This document shows, piece by piece, positions 32,885-42,375 of a stretch of DNA of 64,000 bases (positions within the stretch are counted from its first letter, which is position 1; each line of letters starts with the position of its first letter). This DNA is from Virgibacillus sp. NKC19-16 (GTDB lineage: Bacteria > Bacillota > Bacilli > Bacillales > Amphibacillaceae). Position numbers and translations under genes: made by a program. Location: assembly GCF_021560035.1 (NCBI RefSeq), contig NZ_CP074373.1, positions 616,001-680,000 on the forward strand, read 5' to 3'. Under the pieces are notes generated by a model. It made no database searches, was not told the origin of the DNA, and saw only the letters and a program-made list of their open reading frames with translations.

Positions 32885-34018
32885 ATGAATATGGCAAATG
32901 ATATCTATGTTGTTGGAGATAATGAAGAACTTACAACATCTATACAGGAACAAATCAAGGATACATTTCAACTGCATTTTGTTACAACAACGGAGTTAAA
33001 AAAGTACAATGCGCAAATAATTCTTATCATAAATTCAGAAAATAATTCAGCAGTAGAAGACGCACAACTTGTGTTAACAGATTTCCCAACGGCCTCCATT
33101 ATCTGTGTAAATGATGAAGAGAACTTTGAAGTACTGCGTGGTTTAATTCGTCTAGGGGTTTCAGACTATTATGTTTTCCCGGGTGAGGAAATCCTTTTTA
33201 TGGAGAAACTAATCTCCGTCGCTAAGGAAGCTGCTAGTCTTTACGATCGGGAAACGGATTCAGGATCTTTTAAAAAAGGTGGAGGTAAGGTTTTTGCTTT
33301 CTACAGTGGCAGTGGAGGTGTTGGTAAGTCCTTAATCAGCACGGCATTTGCTCAAACAATAAAATTGGAATCAACTGCAAATGTGCTGTACATAGATCTA
33401 AATTTACAGTATGGGGGTTCCGAAACATTCCTTGGATTGGAAAGCAGCCGCTCTATTGTTGACTTAATCCCTGTTATTGATGAAATGAGTGAACATCATA
33501 TTCGTAATGTAGCAGAAGTTGAAAAGCATTCTAATCTACAAGTATTACTGAGTCCAAGTGACGCAGAGATGGCAGAGAAGATTAGTGATGAGTTTATTTT
33601 AAGGCTTCTCCGTGCAAGTAAACGGAACTATGATTTTATCATTATAGATTTACCTGCATGGGTAGATGAAAGAATTTATGCAGCATTGGAGGAAGCGGAT
33701 AAGATTTATTATGTGATGAACATCGACACCATAGCCATTCGTGTATTAAAAAATGTGGAAAGTCTATTCCATCGCTTAGGCATAACTACAGAAGATAGAT
33801 TGGAACTTGTCATGAATTTTAAAGGAAAAGACAAGGAGTTAAATAAAAAGGATATGGAGCGATTTATTGCATACACCATTGCAGCAGAGATACGAAGAGA
33901 TAAAGGGCTTCAACAGTATATTAATCAAGGGGAGCCATTAAGAAAAGAAGCAAAAGAGAAAAAATTAACTGCAGTGGCAAAAGATGTACATAAATGGGTT
34001 CATTCCATGTTGAAATAA
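32885..34018 (+). CDS. tadZ: TadZ/CpaE-type ATPase
   Basis: 377 residues. A receiver-like N-terminal domain without an obvious phosphoacceptor (1-120) is followed by a MinD/ParA-type ATPase with deviant Walker A GSGGVGKS (142-149), a switch at NVLYIDLNLQYGG and FIIIDLPAWVDE. TadZ/CpaE positions the pilus machine at the cell pole in other bacteria. ATG 32885 (or 32891) follows GGTGGAGG. It is between cpaB and tadA as in most Tad loci. Confidence 0.9.
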   Translation: MNMANDIYVVGDNEELTTSIQEQIKDTFQLHFVTTTELKKYNAQIILIINSENNSAVEDAQLVLTDFPTASIICVNDEENFEVLRGLIRLGVSDYYVFPGEEILFMEKLISVAKEAASLYDRETDSGSFKKGGGKVFAFYSGSGGVGKSLISTAFAQTIKLESTANVLYIDLNLQYGGSETFLGLESSRSIVDLIPVIDEMSEHHIRNVAEVEKHSNLQVLLSPSDAEMAEKISDEFILRLLRASKRNYDFIIIDLPAWVDERIYAALEEADKIYYVMNIDTIAIRVLKNVESLFHRLGITTEDRLELVMNFKGKDKELNKKDMERFIAYTIAAEIRRDKGLQQYINQGEPLRKEAKEKKLTAVAKDVHKWVHSMLK

Positions 34019-34041
34019 TCTTGCTCTAAGGAGGTGGGGAA

Positions 34042-35412
34042 TTGGCTCTTTTTCAGCGAACTGCTAAAGAAAACGCCTCAAAGAATGTAAACAATAATTA
34101 TATAACAAGTACTGGTTATATAGATGAATTAGTGGAACATTATAAAACCAGGCTATTAACAGAGGTTAATCTGGAACTGATTACCAGTTTAGAGGAATCA
34201 GATAAACGTTTAAGGATAGAGAAATATATCAATCAATTTATGGCTGAAGAAAAGGTAGTCATTCCCAGACTCGACAAAGAATCACTTCTTTCTAAATTAA
34301 TTGATGAAAGTGTTGGATTTGGACCACTGGAGCCGCTTTTAAAAGATGACTCCATTACTGAAATTTTAGTAAATGGCCCAAAAGAAATTTATGTAGAAAG
34401 AAAAGGTCAGCTCGAACGGGAAGATGTTTCCTTTAAGGATGAATCGCATGTGAGGCATATTGTTGATCGAGTGGTAGCACCACTTGGGAGAAGAATAGAT
34501 GAGAGTTCACCCATGGTGGATGCTAGATTACCTGATGGAAGCAGAGTAAACGCGGTTATATCACCAATAAGCCTGAGTGGCACAATCTTATCCATTCGTA
34601 AATTCAGAAAGACACCCTTTGTCATGGATGACTTGGAAGATAACGATACATTTACAAGCGAGATGTCCATCTTCATGCAAGCACTTGTAGAAACTAAGTT
34701 AAATGTATTAATTTCAGGAGGAACAGGTAGTGGGAAAACAACACTGCTAAACGCACTTGCGAAGTCCATTCCACTTGGAGAACGTGTGATAACCATTGAG
34801 GATTCAGCTGAATTGAAACTGGATCGCAACAATGTTGTTGGTATGGAAGCTCGCCCCCCAAACGTAGAAGGAACCGGGGAAATAGCAATTAGAGAACTTG
34901 TGAAGAACTCACTACGGATGCGTCCTGATAGAATTATTGTCGGTGAGGTGCGCGGAGCTGAAGCATTCGATATGCTTCAGGCGATGAACACCGGCCATGA
35001 AGGTTCATTAACAACTGTTCATTCCAACACACCGGTTGATGCGATTAATCGTGTGGAAGGCATGGTAGTCATGGCTGGAATGGATCTGCCGACACACATT
35101 ATTCGAGATTATATTGTAGGGGCTTTGGATTATATTGTACAGGTGCAAAGGTTAACGGACGGTACACGCAGAATAACGAACATATCTGAAGTAGAAAAAA
35201 TCGAGGGAAATAAAATTCAGGTTCGCGATATTTTCCGTTTTCAGCGTACAGGTGTTAACGCAGAAGGAATCGTACTAGGATACTACACCCCAACAGGGAT
35301 TATTCCTAAATGTATTCCACATCTGCAAGTTTACGGAATAGATCTAGATATGGATTTCTTTACCCCCAAGGAGGAAATGGACTATGAACATAGCAGCGTC
35401 TATACTTTATAG
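34042..35412 (+). CDS. tadA: Tad secretion ATPase TadA/CpaF
   Basis: 456 residues, type II/IV secretion ATPase powering pilus assembly. An N-terminal helical domain (~20-110) precedes the ATPase core with Walker A SGGTGSGKTT, Asp box VITIEDSAELKL, Walker B RMRPDRIIVGEVRGAEAFDML and His box GHEGSLTTVHSN. TTG at 34042 lies 6 bp after AAGGAGGTGGGG. Its last 29 bp overlap the start of tadB, so the two are coupled. Confidence 0.95.
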   Translation: MALFQRTAKENASKNVNNNYITSTGYIDELVEHYKTRLLTEVNLELITSLEESDKRLRIEKYINQFMAEEKVVIPRLDKESLLSKLIDESVGFGPLEPLLKDDSITEILVNGPKEIYVERKGQLEREDVSFKDESHVRHIVDRVVAPLGRRIDESSPMVDARLPDGSRVNAVISPISLSGTILSIRKFRKTPFVMDDLEDNDTFTSEMSIFMQALVETKLNVLISGGTGSGKTTLLNALAKSIPLGERVITIEDSAELKLDRNNVVGMEARPPNVEGTGEIAIRELVKNSLRMRPDRIIVGEVRGAEAFDMLQAMNTGHEGSLTTVHSNTPVDAINRVEGMVVMAGMDLPTHIIRDYIVGALDYIVQVQRLTDGTRRITNISEVEKIEGNKIQVRDIFRFQRTGVNAEGIVLGYYTPTGIIPKCIPHLQVYGIDLDMDFFTPKEEMDYEHSSVYTL

Positions 35413-36313
35413 TTTAGCGGTATTATCGTTATTGTTATTCGGCTATTATTACTTAGGTTATCGTTCCCAGAAGAAAGAATGGAATAAAAAAGTAAAGGAA
35501 TGGTTTCCTGAAGAAAAGCGAAAGAGCATGGTTAGCAAATGGGGAGACCGTTTTGACGAACGAGAATCCTCTAAGGCATTGGCAGCTAAGCTTCAGAATG
35601 CAAATGTGAAGCTCTTACCTTCTGAATATTTCGGAGCCTTACTGGTGGGAGGCTTAACGTTATTTATTCTATTTTATGCCGTATTCAATATGCCAGTGGC
35701 TATTAGTATATTGATTCCCTTATTTCTTATGATAGCGACACATTTTCTGCTTTTTTACTTAAGGAAAAATAATTACGAGAACCGTTTTAATGAACAACTT
35801 GGAGAGGTATGCCGGTTAATGGGAAATGCTGCGCGCTCTGGTCTTACGATAAATCAGGGTATTGACATTGTTGCAAGAGAGTTATCCATCCCCGCCGGAA
35901 ATGAGTTTAAACGAATTTCCAATGAATTGAAACTAGGAGTGCCTTTAGAGCCTGCATTAAGGGCTATCCAAAAAAGAAATAAATCACGAGAATTTAATTT
36001 GTTTATAGCAACATTACTTATCCAGAAAAAAACGGGAGGTAATTTAGCTCGTACACTGGACACAATGGCAGAAACCTTTGAAGACCGAAAAGTTTTAAAC
36101 CAAACGATTAAAACAATGACCTCTGAGGAAAAGTATATTTCATTTATCGTTCCAGCAATGCCTGTGTTTTTATTACTTGTAATGAACAACGTTATGGAAG
36201 GGTTTGTTGATCCTTTGTGGTCAGGCTTTGGTCTAGTTATATTAGCTTTATTTGTTGGAGCAATTGTACTCTCTTTCCTATTAATACGAAAAATAACGAA
36301 TATAAAGGTGTAG
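35384..36313 (+). CDS. tadB: Tad inner-membrane platform protein TadB
   Basis: 309 residues with a T2SSF (GspF-like) domain at about 145-270 (LGEVCRLMGNAARSGLTINQGIDIVARE...GNLARTLDTMAETFEDR). Membrane helices lie at ~5-25, ~83-130 and two at the C-terminus. Platform partner of TadC and of the ATPase. The start overlaps tadA and follows AAGGAGG inside it. Confidence 0.93.
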   Translation: MNIAASILYSLAVLSLLLFGYYYLGYRSQKKEWNKKVKEWFPEEKRKSMVSKWGDRFDERESSKALAAKLQNANVKLLPSEYFGALLVGGLTLFILFYAVFNMPVAISILIPLFLMIATHFLLFYLRKNNYENRFNEQLGEVCRLMGNAARSGLTINQGIDIVARELSIPAGNEFKRISNELKLGVPLEPALRAIQKRNKSREFNLFIATLLIQKKTGGNLARTLDTMAETFEDRKVLNQTIKTMTSEEKYISFIVPAMPVFLLLVMNNVMEGFVDPLWSGFGLVILALFVGAIVLSFLLIRKITNIKV

Positions 36314-36316
36314 CAT

Positions 36317-37252
36317 ATGGATGCATTAATTATTTTAACAATCATCGCATTTTGGTTTTGTGTTTTATTATGGTTGAAGCATTTTTGGTCCTACATAAAT
36401 GGGAAACGAGATGTTATTACACATGTTTCGGATGTGACACATGTTGATCCTTTTGAAAAAAAGAAAAAGAAGAAGGACAAAAGGGCGAATTTATTTCAAA
36501 AGGTTACAACGTACGCAGATGATTTTGCGGATCTAGGGCAGCGGATTAACTTTTTCAGTGAGAATCACATGGTAGATGATTGGCTCAGAAAGTCAGGAAA
36601 CCCTTTAAAGTTAACTGTACAGCGATTTCAAGGGTTAAAGATTTTTCTATTTATTGTAAGTTTTTTTGTTGGAATACTATCAGTCATTATCGGTCTACCA
36701 TTTTCACAATATATGATAATACTTTTACCTGTATTAGGTTATTTCATACCAATCTTATTAATTAGAAGAGAGGTGAAAAAGAGGCAAAATCGGATTCGTC
36801 AGGATTTACCGGATTTTTTGGATACAGTAAGTACCAGTGTGCAAGCTGGAGTTAGTTTAGATCAAGCACTTAGGGAGGTGATTCGACATTTCGATGGTCC
36901 AATTCGTGAGGAGTTTTCCAGATTCAACCATGAAATTGATTTGGGTACCACAAGAGAAAGAGCTTATCGGGAACTGCTGCGAAGAAATGACAACCCAGAA
37001 TTTCAATCTTTAATAAAGGCTCTCATACAAGGTATGGATCTCGGAATACCGATAGCTAAAACGTTTAAAATTCAGGCAGATGACTTAAGGCAAATCCGAC
37101 AGGAACAGGTTAAGGAATTAGCAGCAAAAGCATCACCAAAGGTAACACTTGTTACAACGTTTTTAATTGCACCTGTCTCCATATTAATGATCGCGGGGTT
37201 AATGATCATGAATATGCTAATGGGTGACAACAGCATTTTAAATATGTTTTAA
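36317..37252 (+). CDS. tadC: Tad inner-membrane platform protein TadC
   Basis: 311 residues. N-terminal helix (LTIIAFWFCVLLWLKHFW), a Lys-rich cytosolic loop (EKKKKKKDKR), two helices near 110-155, then a T2SSF domain (RQDLPDFLDTVSTSVQAGVSLDQALREV, QGMDLGIPIAKTFKIQADDLRQIRQEQ) and a C-terminal helix. ATG at 36317 lies 3 bp after tadB. It pairs with TadB in the membrane. Confidence 0.92.
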   Translation: MDALIILTIIAFWFCVLLWLKHFWSYINGKRDVITHVSDVTHVDPFEKKKKKKDKRANLFQKVTTYADDFADLGQRINFFSENHMVDDWLRKSGNPLKLTVQRFQGLKIFLFIVSFFVGILSVIIGLPFSQYMIILLPVLGYFIPILLIRREVKKRQNRIRQDLPDFLDTVSTSVQAGVSLDQALREVIRHFDGPIREEFSRFNHEIDLGTTRERAYRELLRRNDNPEFQSLIKALIQGMDLGIPIAKTFKIQADDLRQIRQEQVKELAAKASPKVTLVTTFLIAPVSILMIAGLMIMNMLMGDNSILNMF

Positions 37253-37271
37253 AAAAATGGGAGGAAGACAA

Positions 37272-37490
37272 ATGAAATTAATGAATGGGTTTTATGTGAA
37301 GATGATGAACAAGGTAGAGGAAATGAAGAAGGATGAAAGCGGGTCACAGACGTTAGAATGGATTGGTATTGCAGCGGTTATTGTGATTCTTGTTGGGGTC
37401 GTTTCTACACAAATGGCAGATGCAGATAGTATTGGAGAAGCAGTTGTTGGTGCGTTTGAGGGCCTTATTGGTGACATTACCGGAGATTAA
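37272..37490 (+). CDS. flp: Flp-type major pilin candidate
   Basis: 72 residues. A class III-like cleavage site is visible: a leader ending KKDESG, then SQTLE with Glu at +5, then the hydrophobic spine WIGIAAVIVILVGVV. The mature C-terminus is short and acidic (EAVVGAFEGLIGDITGD). ATG at 37272 is 6 bp after GGGAGGAAG. No prepilin peptidase is encoded in the window, so processing must depend on one elsewhere (TadV or ComC). The pilin sits after tadC rather than at the head of the locus. Confidence 0.88.
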   Translation: MKLMNGFYVKMMNKVEEMKKDESGSQTLEWIGIAAVIVILVGVVSTQMADADSIGEAVVGAFEGLIGDITGD

Positions 37491-37539
37491 TTTATTATTC
37501 AGATAAATATTATCATCTTAGATTAAGGGGTTATATTGA

Positions 37540-38943
37540 ATGCGAAAAAAATGGTACTATCTTCTTCTTATAACTTCCGTCCTTTTGTTACTAGTTGCGT
37601 GCAGTGGAAATGCAGAAGAATCGCCTCAAGAAGAAGCGAATAGCGCAGAACAGGAGGAAGAGACGGTGGAAACAGAGGGGGACGAGGATTTAAATGAAAC
37701 AGAGGGCAATGAAGATAATAATTGGTTTGAGCAGGTTGAAGTTCCACCAATTCCCTCTGATGAGAAGGGGGTAGCCGAACAATTACCAGGGCCTTTTGCA
37801 AATGCAGATAATATTTATGACATGGAAGAGGAGGTTAAAAAGGAATTTGAAGAGATAGGGTCTATGAGTGAAAATCCGAGTGAAGAAGAATATGAAGCAT
37901 ATTTACGATATATGTATTCGCTGGTGGCAATTGATTATCCAAATCCAGAAGATATAATGAAAAAGTGGGAATTTGGTTCATTTGGTAACCCTGATTTGCC
38001 AGATTCCCGCTACCATTTCAAGGAAAATTATAATGTTGAAATTCTTCTTGATTCAAGCGGAAGCATGGCCAATTATGCAGAAGACAAAACTAGGATGCAG
38101 GTCGCTAAGGAAGCAATAACAAAGTTTTTAAGTAGTGTACCGGAAGAAGCTAATGTATCACTACGGGTATATGGCCATGAAGGCACAGGATCCGAAAGCG
38201 ATAAAGCAATGTCTTGTGATTCTATTGAACAGGTTTATGGTTATGATTCCTATGACGAATCAGCGTTTGAAGAGTCTTTAAATCAATTTGATCCGGCTGG
38301 TTGGACACCTCTAGCAGATGCGTTAGAGACAGCGCATGAGTCAATGGAATCTTTTAATACGGAAGAAAACACAAATTTAATTTATGTTGTAAGTGATGGG
38401 ATTGAAACATGTGATGGTGACCCGGTGGATGTAGCTGAAACACTATCTCAATCCAATGTGGAACCTATCATTAACATAATTGGGTTTCAAACAGATGCGG
38501 AAGCTCAAAAACAACTAGAAGAGATGGCAGAGGTTGCTAATGGCATTTTCACTTCTGCAAGCAATCAGGATGAATTACAAGCAGAATTTGACCGTGCGGA
38601 AGAAGTACTTGAGGCATGGGAAGACTGGAAAACAGATGCTTTAGCTGATGCAGATAGAGCTAGGCTTGACAACAATATAGATATTATGGAAATACACAAT
38701 GAATGGAATTTAAACACTACGAATATGGATAATAATTTGCATGCATTGGCAGAAGTCATGGAAGACCTTGAAATAGTTACACGTGATCAAAAACAGGAAC
38801 TTAATAAGAGGAGAGGCGAGGCAATGGATGAAATTGGAAATGCTGTTTCCGATTCAGAAGATAGAATGGAAGAAATTAATTCGAAAAATAATGAAGAAAT
38901 GATTCAGGAAATTGAAGATAGATATGAACAATCACAGGAATAG
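37540..38943 (+). CDS. Von Willebrand factor A lipoprotein in the Tad locus
   Basis: 467 residues. Signal with lipobox LLVAC (Cys21), an acidic Glu/Asn linker to ~60, a helical segment, then a vWA domain (~165-360) with MIDAS residues DSSGSM (171-176), Thr in GWTPLADAL, and Asp in VVSDGIETCDGD. The C-terminal ~110 residues are helical and may form a coiled coil (ALADADRARLDNN..., RRGEAMDEIGNAV, EEINSKNNEEMIQEIEDRYEQ). Gram-positive pili often carry vWA adhesins, and Tad loci often include vWA TadG proteins, so adhesion or assembly roles are plausible. B. subtilis YwmC/YwmD are similar lipoproteins as I recall. Confidence 0.85.
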   Translation: MRKKWYYLLLITSVLLLLVACSGNAEESPQEEANSAEQEEETVETEGDEDLNETEGNEDNNWFEQVEVPPIPSDEKGVAEQLPGPFANADNIYDMEEEVKKEFEEIGSMSENPSEEEYEAYLRYMYSLVAIDYPNPEDIMKKWEFGSFGNPDLPDSRYHFKENYNVEILLDSSGSMANYAEDKTRMQVAKEAITKFLSSVPEEANVSLRVYGHEGTGSESDKAMSCDSIEQVYGYDSYDESAFEESLNQFDPAGWTPLADALETAHESMESFNTEENTNLIYVVSDGIETCDGDPVDVAETLSQSNVEPIINIIGFQTDAEAQKQLEEMAEVANGIFTSASNQDELQAEFDRAEEVLEAWEDWKTDALADADRARLDNNIDIMEIHNEWNLNTTNMDNNLHALAEVMEDLEIVTRDQKQELNKRRGEAMDEIGNAVSDSEDRMEEINSKNNEEMIQEIEDRYEQSQE

Positions 38944-38981
38944 CAGTTGATAAGTTATATATGTCGTAAAACAACGGGGTG

Positions 38982-40493
38982 ATGAAGATTGGGAGATTGA
39001 TTACAAGAATATTTATTTCCCTTGCTATTGTATTCTTAACATTTTTTCCCGTAATTGAGCCTGTTTCTTATGCGGTAGAATCATGGACGGGTAACTCCTG
39101 GGAAGGAGATTCCTGGGAAGGGAATCCATGGACTGGAGATTCCTGGGATGGCTCTAGTCTCCAATGGGAAGGGAATCCGTGGACCGGGGATTCCTGGGAA
39201 GGAAATGATTGGGAAGGACAGGGGACGAACGAAGGATCAACCTGGAATGGCAACGAATGGAGTAGCGTTCCATGGTATTTAGAAGGATGGTCACAAAACG
39301 GTTTTAATGGTGACTCGTGGACTGGGAATGGCATCTCAGGAGATACATGGTCGCAACCAGGTTTTCAAGGTAACCCATACACTGAAGATGCATGGTCACA
39401 GTCAGGTTATTCCGGGAACCCTTGGATGCTGCCTGGATATCAAGGGAGCCCTTATTCTGGGGATGCCTGGAATCAACCCGGGTTCCAAGGCAGTAATCCC
39501 TATGTGGGGAACCCCTGGAATTATTCAGGATTTGCAGGTGGTCCCTATTCAGGAAATCCATATGGAGAGAACCCTTGGAACGGATCCGGCTTTACGGGTA
39601 ACCCATATTTAGGTAATCCATACCTAGAAAGTCCATTATATGGAAACCCATATTCCGGGAACACATCTGATAGTAACTTAAATGGTATAAATGACTACAC
39701 ACCACCAGAGCGGTTTTATGATACGGAAGAATTTAAAGCAACAGACTTTGCTGTTAATACGATGGTAAATGGAACAGTAAATCTATTAGATGATGGTATA
39801 GACGACGGTTTCCAAACTGGGATGCATGCAACTGATCTAATTCTTGGTACTGCTAAGTTGCATGTAGGTGATCATGCTGCATTTGACGCTTATGATGTTG
39901 GTTCCAAATCTTATGAAGCGTATAATGATTACAAAGCTCTCGAGGATTTGCGGAGAAATACAGATTATTTAGATACAACTACTCAAGGAACACAGAGTGC
40001 TAATCAGGTTTCGAATGCATCAAAGGTAAGACAATACGGGTCACTATTCACTGATTCAGCAAAACAAATAGATACAAACATGAATTTCTCAAACATATCA
40101 AACACTTGGAATAACATGAGTGCTCTAACCAAGTTTAATGGTGTGACATCAGCCTTGAACGCCGGCGTATCAGCTTATCAGACAGGTGCAAGTATATCCG
40201 ATTTCTCTCAAACATTACAGAGTGATGCTTCTGGAGCAGAGAAGACTGCAGCTGGTGCTGAGATTGGAGTTAACCTTGGTGAAACAGTCATGAGTGCCGG
40301 TGGTATTGCCGCCACTATTCCCGGAGGTCAGGCTGTTGGTCTTGGATTGGCAGTAGCAGGGGCTGGTCTATTCGCAGTATCAAAGACGACTCAATTAATT
40401 GCAAACAATACCGATAAAATTAAAGCAGGTTGGGACAAAACGAAAGACATAGCGAAAAAAGGATGGGATACTGTAACAGGCTGGTTTTCCTAA
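38982..40493 (+). CDS. Secreted Trp/Gly/Asn-rich repeat protein of the Tad locus
   Basis: 503 residues. Signal peptide ending about PVSYA. Residues ~35-85 are pentad repeats W-[TED]-G-[NDS]-[SPD]; ~100-225 longer units of the type GNPY..DAWSQPGFQG and GNPYLGNPY. After ~230 the composition becomes normal and helical (ATDFAVNTMVNGTVNLLDDG...), with a Gly/Ala-rich hydrophobic stretch (~425-460, GGIAATIPGGQAVGLGLAVAGAGLFAV) and a tail of W-containing helices. I recognise no family. Surface exposure is likely; pilus adhesin, matrix or minor-subunit roles are inference. The start is uncertain: ATG at 38982 lies only 1 bp after GGGGTG, whereas an ATT at 38988 has ideal spacing. Confidence 0.8.
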   Translation: MKIGRLITRIFISLAIVFLTFFPVIEPVSYAVESWTGNSWEGDSWEGNPWTGDSWDGSSLQWEGNPWTGDSWEGNDWEGQGTNEGSTWNGNEWSSVPWYLEGWSQNGFNGDSWTGNGISGDTWSQPGFQGNPYTEDAWSQSGYSGNPWMLPGYQGSPYSGDAWNQPGFQGSNPYVGNPWNYSGFAGGPYSGNPYGENPWNGSGFTGNPYLGNPYLESPLYGNPYSGNTSDSNLNGINDYTPPERFYDTEEFKATDFAVNTMVNGTVNLLDDGIDDGFQTGMHATDLILGTAKLHVGDHAAFDAYDVGSKSYEAYNDYKALEDLRRNTDYLDTTTQGTQSANQVSNASKVRQYGSLFTDSAKQIDTNMNFSNISNTWNNMSALTKFNGVTSALNAGVSAYQTGASISDFSQTLQSDASGAEKTAAGAEIGVNLGETVMSAGGIAATIPGGQAVGLGLAVAGAGLFAVSKTTQLIANNTDKIKAGWDKTKDIAKKGWDTVTGWFS

Positions 40494-40675
40494 ATATTTT
40501 GGTTGATTTTCCTTGTAATTGGAGTTTAAAGCAGAGTAGAGTGTGTCAATCTGTTCTGCTTATACTCTCTTTGAAAAAGATTAAAAGAATCAAAAAAATT
40601 ATGAGTTAAATAAAATCAATGAAGTTGTTTACATTTTATTGAAAAGTATAAAGTTTTGCAGAAGGGATGGATAAG

Positions 40676-41500
40676 ATGCAAATTGATAGAAAGAAGCTAC
40701 TGAAATTAGGGGAAAAGCACCAAAAGTGGCTTGAGAATACATCGGTAAATGCAGAAGCCTATAAAATTAATAACAACTATTATTATCTGTCTCATTATGA
40801 AAGCAAATTCAGTGCTAAAGTGAAAGCTTATGCAGTAATTTCGCCTGATTCGCAAGATAGGAAAGAAGCACTAGAATCTATTAAACCACATATCTATTAC
40901 TTCATCAGTATTAATAATCTTAGAGAAAGTGGTTCACACCGTGCAAATCTGGACTTTTCAGTTTTGGAAAAGATTCGAGACTATCTAAAGTTTATTCTAG
41001 AATCTGGAATACTAAACCCTAGAGATAGAATTATTTATCAAAGATCGCTAACTATAATGCAAACCATGATCGATCTTCAACACGAGATTATACAGTTATT
41101 TGAAGATTCGAATTCCCTAGAAGAAGGGGTTGTAAAAAATGGGTATTTTACAGATGACGACATTAATGAGGCACTCCATTATATAGTAATGGGTAACCTA
41201 ATTCAGTATAAACAATTTAAGGATCGATATGATAACTGTAAGGATTTCGACATCATATATGATAACCGGAATAATCCGGAAATTAAACCATTCGAAAAAT
41301 ATTTGGATATTAAGATCTTAAAAGGTATGACAAGTGAAGTTGCAGAACCCCAGTTGAAAAAGTCACTTGATGGCACAACAAAAAATAATTATGTTGGCCA
41401 TATGACCGAATCTGAAATATATGCCCTGTTAATGAAAACGTATCGAGAGGGTCTGGATAAACGAGTTCAGCAAGCAAAAGACATATTACGTTACCCCTAG
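40676..41500 (+). CDS. Hypothetical protein inside the Tad locus, 274 residues
   Basis: Soluble, mostly helical and charged, with no signal peptide: KKLLKLGEKHQKWLENT, YYLSHYESKFSAKVKAYAVIS, EKIRDYLKFILESGIL, LLMKTYREGLDKRVQQAKDIL. ATG at 40676 is 9 bp after AGAAGGG; ATG at 40667 overlaps that site. I do not recognise the family. It lies between the repeat protein and a membrane protein in one direction with the Tad genes, so a cytosolic role in pilus biogenesis or regulation is possible. Confidence 0.75.
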   Translation: MQIDRKKLLKLGEKHQKWLENTSVNAEAYKINNNYYYLSHYESKFSAKVKAYAVISPDSQDRKEALESIKPHIYYFISINNLRESGSHRANLDFSVLEKIRDYLKFILESGILNPRDRIIYQRSLTIMQTMIDLQHEIIQLFEDSNSLEEGVVKNGYFTDDDINEALHYIVMGNLIQYKQFKDRYDNCKDFDIIYDNRNNPEIKPFEKYLDIKILKGMTSEVAEPQLKKSLDGTTKNNYVGHMTESEIYALLMKTYREGLDKRVQQAKDILRYP

Positions 41501-41592
41501 GAAGTTAAATTATTTTATTGAAAGTCTAGGTCATTGAAGATCCTGGGCTCGTATGAAAGAGAATTTGCACTATCCATAAAGAGGAGTTTATC

Positions 41593-42312
41593 ATGACTAA
41601 TCCATTACGTTACACCTGGCAATTATATACAGGAAAATTTGAAAAAATGTTTGTTTTGATGTTGACAACAACATTACCCTTACTTATGCTCCATTCTTTT
41701 ACGACCAATTACATATATACCATTACTCCAAGTTTGGATCCTGTCTACTCTTTTGCGGATATTTATTATGCTTTGCTGACAATTTTGTTTTATTTATTTG
41801 CACAAATCCCTTATATTCGATTTGTATATAATGAATACAAAGGCAATGAACATAGTTTAAGGAATGCTGTTTATCATTTTCTGGTTAATGGTTTTACCGT
41901 ATTTTTATTTGCTGTTATTGTTTCGATTTTATCAGCCATTGGTTTTATGTTTTTTGCTATTCCAGGGTTGATATTGCTGACACTCGTTTTCCCAATTCCA
42001 TATATCAGCATTTTTGATGAAAAACCAGTATGGAAAGCGTTCAAAGAGGGCATACGTATTGGAAAAAAAAATTTTTTGAAGATTTTCCTGATTATCGTAA
42101 TTTCAGGGACGATTGAAGGTGTTATAGGTTTGTTTGTTGTAGCACAGGTTTTTAACATTACTGATTCCTTTGCGGCGCAAATCCTTACACAAATGACATT
42201 GAATCTATTAGTCTTTCCATTTGTCATTATGTATATCACCTCTTGTGTACTTAAATGGAGGGAGGAATTAGACGTATTGGAGATTAATGAAGAAGAAGCA
42301 ACCACTTCTTGA
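41593..42312 (+). CDS. Multi-pass membrane protein in the Tad locus
   Basis: 239 residues with about six helices: FVLMLTTTLPLLMLHSF, IYYALLTILFYLFAQIPYI, GFTVFLFAVIVSILSAIGFMFFAIPGLILLTLVFPIPYI, FLKIFLIIVISGTIEGVIGLFVV, and LNLLVFPFVIMYITSCVL. The middle FxxIPGLILxxxxFxxPY pattern followed by a KAFKEGIRIGKKNF loop is typical of DUF975/YciC-like membrane proteins. ATG at 41593 follows AGAGGAG. Function unknown; it may act with the lipoprotein gene that follows. Confidence 0.75.
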   Translation: MTNPLRYTWQLYTGKFEKMFVLMLTTTLPLLMLHSFTTNYIYTITPSLDPVYSFADIYYALLTILFYLFAQIPYIRFVYNEYKGNEHSLRNAVYHFLVNGFTVFLFAVIVSILSAIGFMFFAIPGLILLTLVFPIPYISIFDEKPVWKAFKEGIRIGKKNFLKIFLIIVISGTIEGVIGLFVVAQVFNITDSFAAQILTQMTLNLLVFPFVIMYITSCVLKWREELDVLEINEEEATTS

Positions 42313-42375
42313 AGAATATCAAGCATGTTTGATGTGACGGAAAGATCCAAGTAAAAACGAGAGGGATTTTAAAAG

